Positions 13,801 to 22,414 of a stretch of DNA of 64,000 bases are shown here, in pieces; the first letter of the stretch is position 1; each line of letters begins with the position of its first letter. The stretch covers positions 6,255,001-6,319,000 of the forward strand of contig NC_135130.1 of assembly GCF_050908995.1 (NCBI RefSeq), read 5' to 3'. The notes below the pieces were generated by a model that searched no databases, was not told where the DNA came from, and saw only the letters and a program-made list of their open reading frames with translations. Made by a program: the position numbers and the translations under genes. This DNA comes from Andrena cerasifolii (taxonomy: Eukaryota > Arthropoda > Insecta > Hymenoptera > Andrenidae).

Positions 13801-15073
13801 AGTGCATTTGATTCTCGGGCACCAGCCGCGCTCTCGCAGCGAAAGAGCCGCCCCTCTTAAGGCGAATTTACACAGCCCACTTTGGTCGTACAATGCGGTT
13901 GATTCGACAGAATTGGAACAGTGAAATTGAAAGGCGAATGTTTACACAATTCAATGAAACTGACGAAACTGGCTCCCGTAAAAATTTCGCCGAAGCAAAT
14001 TTTACGTGCCGGTGTTTAAATAATTTGTAAACATTATTATTCTAAGACATTTACGGTTTTTTATAAACATCGAGAAATAATGGAGTCCACTCTTCCCTTT
14101 ATTTATAATACTAGCTTTACTTCTGGGCTTCGCCCGAAATTTAGATTTTGATTTTATAAAAAAAATATATCTTTTTTTTTTTGTGAAAATAGTTATATTC
14201 ATCTGGATTAATTAGGCATAATGATCTGGAACACATTTCATGCCACAAACATTTTGTCTTTTATATATTAAGATTAAAAAATCGAGGAGTAATACAAATT
14301 ATTTATAATATTCTTATTGCCTTTGGAAATAATTTTCTGGGATAAAACAGCAAGCTTTGTTTGCAAAGAATACATCGACGCAATTGAAGTACATAAAAGC
14401 TTTCAACAATGTTCAAGATGCGCGTTTACACGTGTTCAATTCAGGGACTTCTACCGAAACTGAAAGTACCGGTATTTTTCGGTTCCATCTTCAAAACCTT
14501 CATAGAAACCGAAATACGCAAATACCGGTATGACGTCATACTGATATATACAAATACCAGTATATTTACCAGGTCATTTTTTCGGTTTTCGAATTTTATT
14601 ACAGTTTACAAAATATTATTAGACAAGAATTTATACGCTAAACGTATACTAATATATTGGTATTTTTATGAAAAGATATTACGTTATGTCGGTGTTTTTA
14701 CAGCTGGAATTAATAAGGGTTACGAAGACCATTACTTTAATCTACTATGTCACCCAAAAAAGAACCGAAAAAATACCGGTATTTATTTCGCTTTCGGTAT
14801 AGGTTTGTTGACGTAATACCGGTATCAAACTCATACCGGTTTAAAGTCCCTGGTTCAATTGAACGGACAAAAGTAAAAGCTCTGTCAACCTCTTTGAATA
14901 TTCAATTCGGTTGAACACTTTGATTAAATGGTAATTCATACTGCCCGTCTTGCTTTCGATTTCGTTGAATCAACCTCATTGTTCAACCAAAGTGAACCGT
15001 GTAAATTCGCCTTAAGAGGAGGGGGCGGCTCTTTCACCGCGAGTGCGGCTGGTGTCTGAGAATCAAATGCACT
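13801..15073. mobile_element. Foldback (long terminal inverted repeat) element, 1.27 kb
   Basis: The left arm starts AGTGCATTTGATTCTC at 13801 and the right arm ends GAGAATCAAATGCACT at 15073. The inverted match continues through CACCAGCCGC, GAAAGAGCCGCCCC and CTTAAGGCGAATTTACAC and, more weakly, to about 13920, giving arms of 73 bp or more. TTAA lies inside each arm (TTAAGGCGAATTTACAC), so a TTAA-flanked element inside a longer inverted structure is also possible. There is no transposase. A second, unrelated element is inserted in the middle (14442-14852). Confidence 0.8.
14442..14852. mobile_element. hAT-like MITE with 8-bp target duplication, nested in the foldback
   Basis: The ends are CAGGGACTT and its complement AAGTCCCTG. 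The element is flanked by perfect 8-bp direct repeats GTTCAATT at 14434-14441 and 14853-14860. CAGGG-type ends with an 8-bp target duplication are hallmarks of the hAT superfamily. TACCGGTA-type motifs recur inside near both ends. At 411 bp it is non-autonomous. A 135-codon open frame across it (14409-14816) has no similarity to a transposase and is judged chance. Confidence 0.88.
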
Positions 15074-16301
15074 CCTTGTTCCGTAATTTACCCAGGCCTT
15101 TTTATAACAATGTACATATGCACGCGTACCGGAACCGATAAGATAAAAAATGATTTAATAAGGAAAACTCGAGGGGCATTGCTACGCGCATAAATCTGGA
15201 TTTGCGTAAATTACTGAAAAAGAATTCAGCAAACCAGAATAATAATTTCAATATTTCCTGAGGTACTAATAAAAATTACACTAATTCCAATCGATTGAAA
15301 ATAATGCAAATTACGTGTAAAACAGAGGCTAATGTGCCATAAAACTAACATTAGTAAAAACACAAATCTTTACTTCACTAAAAACAGTAAATTATTAAAA
15401 ACCAAACATCTTCCCGTATGATGTTCATTAATCGTCTTATTATGAAACATGTAACGAAGGTACTTGGCGTAAAAGGGGATTAAAAATAAGCGAATGAAAG
15501 TATCGATTTAAGTGAGATTAAAAAATGATATCAATTTAAAAATACCCCAGACACGCGCCAATCGACCGTCCCAGTCTTCGACTAAACACAGCTTCCCGCG
15601 ACACTCTTATCAAGACCGCACGGAATCATCCGACATCGCAACTATGTACGGCTGAGAAAGTATACATACGTCCATAACCAAGCGTTCCACCTCCTGCATA
15701 CATTATCGCGCGCTGCCAGTCCGTTTGGCAATCTCGAGAGCGCAAACGTTCAATATTTAGCATCGCCTATCCGCGCATCGAGAGGAGGCGATAAACGTGT
15801 CCCGATCAACTGTCAAACCAGTTCGTAAACGGTTAGCGTATTTCCTAACGGGCGGCACTGGGCGTCGATTGAAATTCACGTGTCCATCACGTGTAAATAA
15901 AAGCAGAAGATGCGCCCCGCGCGACCCCGCGTAAATATTTACCCCCACCACCGACGAAAACAATTAGTCCCACGATCTCCGAAACCTGGCCTCTTAAATC
16001 CGCTAAAACTGCAGGCGAGGGATCATGTTAATGTAAACACTGCTTGCCACACAGCCCGACGCTCGGCGAATCCGCTGATCCGAGATACATTATCTATCCA
16101 AGGTTGCGCAACCCAGCGATTTCGAAAATCGCAACAGAGGCTTGCTCTCAGACCGCAGAGAGAGACAGAAAAAAAAAGGGAACGTGCAACGTCCGCGGCC
16201 GAGATCGAGCTCGTTCCAGGGACGACGTGGAATTGCCACGGGATATGATTCGTGCTGGTTGGGGAGCCTGTTCCGAGAGGGAAATAAATTAGAGGACTCA
16301 C
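15074..16301. other. Non-coding stretch left of the DENND5 first exon
   Basis: This is the proximal part of the presumed DENND5 first intron, beginning with the donor GTGAGT (minus strand, 16301 downward). It is CpG-richer from about 15550 to 16300, typical of a region next to a promoter. No further DENND5 exon was recognised. Confidence 0.5.
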
Positions 16302-16419
16302 CGAAATACTTGTCTGGCTCCAAGCCCGAATCTTTGTCCAGTCCGCATATGACAAAATAATCCGCGAACCTGTGTGGATGGTGCTCGGGTCCGCGCATTA
16401 TTCCCAGGCTCCCGTTCAT
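16302..16419 (-). CDS. DENND5: DENND5 (Rab6-interacting protein 1-like), first coding exon only
   Basis: The minus-strand ATG at 16419-16417 opens a 39-codon exon that ends in phase 1 at a consensus donor, TTTCG|GTGAGT (16302/16301). Residues 17-36 include RFADYFVICGLD followed by SGLEPD, which match the start of the uDENN region of DENND5A/B. DENND5 proteins combine a DENN domain with RUN and PLAT domains and act in Rab6/Rab39-linked Golgi and endosome traffic. Only the N-terminal exon lies in view; the rest must be beyond the left edge or in exons I could not see. The frame stays open upstream of this ATG, but MNGSLG has a good AAAAG ATG context and matches the short leader of the family. 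Confidence 0.85.
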
Positions 16420-17206
16420 CTTTTCCGATGGAGGTGTCGGTGATTCGGCTCGCCACCGCTGTCCACGAGGAAACACCCTCACGAAAACAATTTCCACATC
16501 GCGAACCGCCGCGATACTGTCATTTCACGCGACCAGCGGAACAGCTGATGTCGACGCGCACCGAACGTAACGCACGACTCTGCGGAGTGCGGACCTCTCG
16601 CCGCGAATAATTGATCTTTACTTGGTGGGGTGAAGTTGGCCCGTGTCGGCGCGCGCAACCCCACCGCCGACTCGCTGCGCGCGCACCCGCCGTCCAGCGG
16701 CGCGCGTAAATACGAATCCCCGCACGCGCCATGCACGCGCTCCGGCCACGATTTTAATCAATTAACGCGTAGATTCTTTCGTGGGTGTATTATTTTGTTA
16801 AATCGTTTCGTGGCTGGAACGTGATGTGTGGGCTGAAATATTTCGGGGTTTGTTGATGTATTTTTAAAAGGACACGGGGTGTTCCCCCATGAATCTTGAA
16901 ATTTAAATGGGATGAAGTTTTGGTTTTAAATTGTAAATTGAGTATTATATTTCGCGCACGACTGGGGGATAGGTAGGAATTTTTAGGAGACTTCTTAACG
17001 GTTGAAATAGTAAATACATATATGTTATGAATGGGGAAAGATAATGTTATATATACAGTGTAAAATTTAGGGGTGTATTCATCCTGAAAAACCAAAAAGT
17101 AGCAAAAAAATTAAATCGTCTCATACTACTTCTGCTGAGGCAATCTGCAAACCTGCAAAGTTTAAAAAAAATGGAATTTTGGGGTTTACTGAAGTTCTCG
17201 CGTAAG
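16420..17206. promoter_or_regulatory. CpG-rich region upstream of DENND5 (probable promoter and 5' UTR)
   Basis: The sequence immediately 5' of the DENND5 start is strikingly CpG-rich (about 16500-16760, many CGCG and GCGC steps), then drops to AT-rich DNA from about 16760. Together with the divergent CCDC22 start at 18226 this suggests a promoter at the beginning of the 1.8 kb space between the two genes. No TATA or initiator could be assigned with confidence. Confidence 0.4.
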
Positions 17207-17873
17207 TAGGGTTGATGTCCCAGTTACCGTGCTTTAACGCCGACTTGCACACGAAGGAATTAATTACTGACTTCTATTACCTTAATTTTGCTTGGTGAAA
17301 CTTTATATTGGTGTTTTGAACTTTTCTCTTTAATAGGGCATTTTTTCTGGTTGAAAATGTTAATGCTTCATATTTTTTTAATTGAAATAAAAATCTATGT
17401 TTTTGTCCCAATTACCGTGCCCTGAGAAATGCGTTATTCCTATTCCCGTGCCCTTTTTTGAATAGCGTTCCCGCGGTTAGGTTATGTCTTTCAACATTGA
17501 ACTGTTCAAAACTTTTTTTTGCCCTACGAGAGGTGTTTCTATGTAATTTTAATATGACCTTTTCATTACAAAAGCAAAATATGCAAATATAAATTTCTGT
17601 TCACCCGTTCTGAGAAACGAAAGTAAGGTTAGGTTTAGCAGTTACAGAGGGAGCCAGTGGGCACCGAGGGGCACGGTAATAGGGACTAGCGTTAAATTCC
17701 TGTCCCAATTATCGGATTCATTTTAATAGTTACATTAATAGTTGCATTAATAGTTTAACTTAATTAAAAAAATTTATTTCCTTATTTATTTATGCGAGCT
17801 TTTTTGTACGGCTTCTTTAAGCATAAAGGCACGGTAATAGGGACAGGGCACGGTAATCGGGACGTCTACCCTA
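17207..17873. mobile_element. TA-flanked MITE, family 'TAGGGT..ATGTCCC', copy 1
   Basis: The left end reads TAGGGTTGATGTCCCAGTTA at 17207 and the right end complements it (GTAATCGGGACGTCTACCCTA, ending 17873). TA at both outer edges fits the TA target duplication of Tc1/mariner-type elements. Internally the phrase GGCACGGTAATAGGGAC, or its complement, recurs several times near both ends, so the terminal repeat has been amplified. It is 667 bp with no open frame. A second, shorter copy is at 61594-61835. Confidence 0.8.
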
Positions 17874-18084
17874 GCTGTGTATAAAATTTGAAAATTAATA
17901 TACGATTCCAATTAAGAAATGTATGATTTGTACCGTAGCTTGCTACCTACCAAATGACCACCTAAAGTTCTTTCAAAATTACGAAGAACGCGTACTTTTT
18001 CAAAAATCCTCAACTAAAGCAGAAACGTAGAGACGGGAAAATAATCGCACAGCAAAATGTGCTTGACGTTGGCGAAACTGAAAG

Positions 18085-18092
18085 TTTCCCGC
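18085..18092 (+). promoter_or_regulatory. E2F-like site TTTCCCGC upstream of CCDC22
   Basis: TTTCCCGC matches the E2F consensus TTTSSCGC and lies 134 bp before the CCDC22 start codon, in the AAAGTTTCCCGCGCCATC context. It is a single short motif and may be coincidental. Confidence 0.25.
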
Positions 18093-18225
18093 GCCATCTG
18101 CATAATTGCACGGGTGCACGAATGTTTGTTCACCCATGGACAGGTTAGATTTCTGCGGTTCAACTTGAATTCCTTTAAGTTACGAAATCGTAGGGGATTT
18201 TAGAATTTTCACATTTTTACTGACG

Positions 18226-21200
18226 ATGGAGGAGGTTGACAATATAATTATTCACTCGTTGCGTCAAATTGGCTGGTAAGTTGCAGCTCGCACCGTCGCG
18301 GTGCATACCCGTTTGACATTTCACGTCGGCTAAGTATATTACACTCGAGCAAAAGTGGGCGGCTATTTACTTGCGCCGCGAACAAACCCTTCGACGGTAT
18401 TCCGTTTCTCGCCAACGCTGAAAATAAAAATTCGCGTTGAGACATCGGAGGAAAATCAAAATTGCTAAAGTCGACACGAGAGTGTTACCGGTCGATGTAG
18501 AATTTAATTTTCATCAGATCGACGAATCGGTGCAACAAAAAAAAAAATGAATGAAAAATGTACCCTTAGTTCCGATGTAATTTCCGCAATAAAATAATGA
18601 AAAGTAAATTGTTTTATCTTTTTCGTTTATTACTGTAGAAAGCTGAAATGCACCTTATCCATCTTACGACGAATGAATAATTTCTCCATGTTTGTTTCCC
18701 TGCGCTTCTGTATTAATAGTTAATGTTCACTATATTCCAGTGACATAGAAGAGAGCGTAACGAATCTTGGCGGCTTCAGTACGGAGCTGGTAGTCGAAGG
18801 AGCAGTAAGATGTCTAGATATAATAAGACCGGGTCTTGGATTATCCACAGTATTACCTATAAATATGGCAGCCCGCTTTCGATTGGGCGCTACCCTTGCT
18901 CAAGCTTGTTCGGTAAGATTTAAAGGAAATACGAAAACCTGCTATTTACGTGATCATCTATTAATTGTTCCCAAAATCTAGGAATTAGGATACAAAGGTG
19001 ATATTGGCTACCAAACGTTTCTGTATAGCTCCGAAGCCGACCTGCGGAGGGTCTTTATATTTCTGATAGAGAAATTACCAAAGGAGAGCGATAAGACCGT
19101 AAACGAGCCCATTAGCAATATCTCGTTATTGGAGAAGTCCATAGGAGCGGCGATATCGCATGGTCTTTCAGCTCCATGGTTGCCGCATTATTGTCATACG
19201 AAGGGGTTTAGAAATAGAGGCAGAGCAAGTGTCCCTTACGCGTCTGTGAATTTAGAAATACTAACAGCGGGGGGCGAGAGAGGTGAGACGCTATGTTTGA
19301 CACAGTTTAATGTTATATGGATGTATTTGATTTAAGGGGGTTGGTTACCCTGAACAGCCCAAAATCAGGCCCTTCAAACGCACATTCTGAAGTAACAGAT
19401 GAATATAGAGATAATTTTTGTTTTACTTTTTAAGCATCATTTCGTTGACTTTAATGCGCAAAAAGAAAATTTCAAAAATATTTATGGGAAAAAAAGTTAT
19501 AAATATAAATGCGAGAGCATGTACGCGATGCACCGTTTGACATTGATCTTAGTTGTAAAAAAATATACAGTAGATGTTCCACGAAAAATTCCCGAAAATC
19601 GCGTTCTTTTTCGAAAGCTGACTAGGCAGATCCCCTTAAGAAAACTTATCTGTTTTGTTTCTAGAGCATCAAGATTATGCTATACATTATCTGCAACCTG
19701 TGCCTAAACAAGTGCAAAATCAACAATCCATTTTACCCTCTTTGATATCGCATAACGCGAGAGTTCTACATACGCAGTCGATGAGTATTCTGGATCGAAT
19801 AAATTGGTTGAGCAAAGAATACAGCAATAAAGTCATTCGTGTTAATGCGTCGGTCGACGTTAACGCTCTTAATAGGTTTTCAGTGAAAGATGCAGTGTTA
19901 GCTTCTAAAGTAAGCTTCTTGAAATTGCTGTTAATGTTTGTAAGCGTCTGTCGCGTAGAAGGATAATACCATACTTTATCGTTAAGGTTGTTATTCTATG
20001 TATAGGAGGCAGAAGTAGAAGACGAGGCCAGCACAGAACCCGTGCTTCCGAAGCAAGAGATCGTAAACAAGGCGGAGAAGCAGGAGTTAGAAGTAGAGAA
20101 AATAAAGTTAGAATGCGACACTCTTAGGAATAATATAGAAGAGCTGCAAGATCAGATTAAGAAGCTGAGTACCAGCATAACGCAAGTGACGATAAGTTAT
20201 CAGAACGAGGAAAAGGAGTTGACGATTAACGAGGAGCAGAAGAAGATCAAAGCACGAATTTACGATCTACTTCAAGATAGCGAGGAGAATGTTAAGAAAC
20301 TAGAGGCAGCGATCGAAGCCACCGCGAACAAATTAATTAATTTAGGTAACCAGTGGGAAAAGCACAGAGTGCCGCTGGTTCAGAAGTATAGGCAAGAGAA
20401 AGAGAAGCACTCGACGAAAGCTGTAAGTATCGCGATATTAACCCTCGGCTGTCACACTGGGTCAAATTGACCCTGCAATTTTTTAAGCAAAAAACTTTTA
20501 CGTCGGAACTCTTATTGCTTCAAATTTTTTTTTAAGCATAATGACACTTTAAATGTAACTCTCAACGATGGGCATATATTCTACAATGTTCAAACTTTAT
20601 CTCAGAATTTTTGAGACTTAATTTAACAAATAGTTTTTAAATAACAACTGATTAAACATTGGCAGGGTGAAATTGACCCAGTGTGGCAACCGGGGGTTAA
20701 TAAAATTTAAACTGTACGCTTAAAATCGGACTTTTATCTGTACATACAGAGCGCGAGTCAAAAGAAGCTCGATGAAATTAGATTACTGAAAGAGAAGGAG
20801 AAGGAGCTTCAGGAGGAGTGTCGTAACAAAGATCAACAATACTCGCAATTAGTGACGGAGGTTCAGAAGCTTCCCAAGGAAGTGAATAGGTCCGCGTACA
20901 CCCAACGAATTTTAGAAATAATTAATAACGTTAGGAAGCAGAGAGACGAAATTGACAAAGTTCTGGCTGACACGCGGGAGATCCAGAAAGAGATCAATAC
21001 CCTTACAGGCAGAGTGGAGAGATCGTTCACAGTCGTCGACGAATTAATATTTCGAGACGCTAGGACAAACGAAGCTTCGAGGAAAGCTTATAAATTGCTG
21101 GCCACGCTTCATTCCGATTGCAGTGAACTCATAAGTCTAGTGGAAGAGACAGGTGCCACTGTACGAGAAATACGAGACTTGGAAGAACAAGTAAACAACT

Positions 21201-21738
21201 TTAATATATTGTAGTCTGATTTTCGAGAGTTGAGACCTGAGGCGGGTCCCTTGGATGGAGGCTCCAAATTTTTTTCGAAAAATCTAATATGTTTTTCTTA
21301 CAACAAATTCCTTATTTTAAAAGTACATGTATTCGGCAACTCTCAGTACTTTTAAAATAAAGAATTAGTTGCAAGAAAAACATATTAGATTTTTCAAGAA
21401 AAACTCCCGAAAATCACGATCTTTTTGGCCCCTTAAAGACCGTCGCGCACTTTGGCGAAGCGAAGCAAATCGAAGAAATTAATATTAATTAATCGTCGCT
21501 GCGCAATTGTTTATAAACGTTTCTCTTCGTATCGTCGCGCTTCGCTTCGCCAAAATGCGCGGCAGCCTTAAGCATCCGTATTCTAATTTATTCCTCTAAA
21601 TATCTTGTTTCCTTTTAGATCGATTCTGAATCTACGAAAAATGTTGGGGCGAACTTAGAGAGAATAACCGCTGATTTGAAGCAAATGAAGCAGGAAACAG
21701 CAGCACTGACAGCACAACTGCAAAGCAAATCTTCGTGA
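18226..21738 (+). CDS. CCDC22: CCDC22, coiled-coil subunit of the CCC/Commander complex (7 exons)
   Basis: Exons: 18226-18275, 18741-18912, 18982-19282, 19665-19909, 20006-20422, 20750-21190 and 21619-21738. All introns are GT-AG and phases agree, giving 581 aa (human CCDC22 is 627). The start MEEVDNIIIHSLRQIG and later ARFRLGATLAQAC, LGYKGDIGYQTFLY and SAPWLPHYC are diagnostic of the N-terminal calponin-homology-like fold (about residues 1-110). From about residue 260 the protein is almost pure charged coiled coil. CCDC22 pairs with CCDC93 and COMMD proteins and links them to retriever and WASH on endosomes for receptor recycling. It diverges from DENND5 and converges on MRPS27. Introns 3 and 5 each hold a TTAA-flanked MITE. 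Stop TGA at 21736-21738. Confidence 0.96.
19332..19639. mobile_element. TTAA-flanked MITE in CCDC22 intron 3
   Basis: TTAA at 19332-19335 and 19636-19639 bound 308 bp ending in imperfect inverted repeats (TTAAGGGGGTTGGTTACC at left, complement of GGCAGATCCCCTTAA at right). The interior near the right end (AAATATACAGTAGATGTTCC, then CGAAAATCGCGTTCTTTTTC) is shared with the element at 22983-23601, so the two are related. Confidence 0.75.
20438..20700. mobile_element. TTAA-flanked piggyBac-type MITE in CCDC22 intron 5
   Basis: The left end TTAACCCTCGGCTGTCACAC and the right end (complement TTAACCCCCGGTTGCCACAC) are inverted repeats of about 39 bp that continue through TGGGTCAA and ACCCTGC. TTAA at both edges plus CCC at the tips fits piggyBac-like elements. 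The element is 263 bp, lacks coding capacity, and fills most of the 327 bp intron. Confidence 0.87.
21282..21436. mobile_element. Decayed palindromic MITE in CCDC22 intron 6
   Basis: AAATCTAATATGTTTTTCTT near 21282 is followed about 65 bp later by its complement AAGAAAAACATATTAGATTT, with TTTTAAAAGTAC and GTACTTTTAAAA on either side of the centre (about 21336). The right flank carries AAAATCACGATCTTTTTGGC then CCCTTAA (TTAA at 21433-21436), like the other TTAA elements here. The left TTAA end was not found, so this copy is incomplete. Confidence 0.6.
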
Positions 21739-22340
21739 TTGTTATGTAACCTATGGTACTATAATAGAAGTCGTAATAACAACGACCGGGTAAGAATTCA
21801 GTGGACGTCTGATATTAACATTAAATTCACAAGCTTTTCGTTTTCGTATGAAATCTAAGATGTGGTTGTGTTTACAGGACATTCCTTGTAAACGAACACG
21901 ATTGCGATTATGAACGCGAAGACCAAATTTTACGGCTGGAAAGCATAAACTATTTAACTACTGCCTATGGAGCAGTGTTTGTGAGGCCATTAAGACTAAT
22001 TGCTAAATGTGTGCCTTGGTCCGAAGACATGTAATATTAAATATGCGTATAATTGGGCCAAGTGTATGACTCATTCAATACCAACGCTCAAAAGGAACAT
22101 TATTTGTTACAGAGCCTAATAATTTTTTAGCGCGAGATTTAATTGTACAATTGACTTTCGTATTTCTAAGAAACAAGCGGCTTTGGAGGAATCCACTAAG
22201 AACCCATGTAATACGTACTAAGGAAAACAAACACCGCCGAGTGATTATGTACAAAATATGAATGATAAATAACATGTAATATATTTTCACTGTCTCTTAC
22301 CGTTATCACCCCCCTAAAACCAACCTCCGATCAATTACGC

Positions 22341-22353
22341 TTTATTAAATAAA
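22341..22353. terminator. Back-to-back poly(A) signals for CCDC22 (+) and MRPS27 (-)
   Basis: TTTATT at 22341-22346 reads AATAAA on the minus strand, and AATAAA lies at 22348-22353 on the plus strand, only one base apart. The stop codons of the convergent genes are at 21738 and 22415. Another minus-strand AATAAA lies at 22388-22393, closer to the MRPS27 stop. The two 3' UTRs probably overlap. Confidence 0.55.
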
Positions 22354-22414
22354 CCTTAACTACAACTTTCCATCCATCCGTTACGATTTTATTCAAAATT
22401 CAGCTTTATCGTCT

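Noticed and set aside
14409..14816. 135-codon plus-strand open frame
   Set aside because: It lies within the hAT-like MITE and has no transposase motif.
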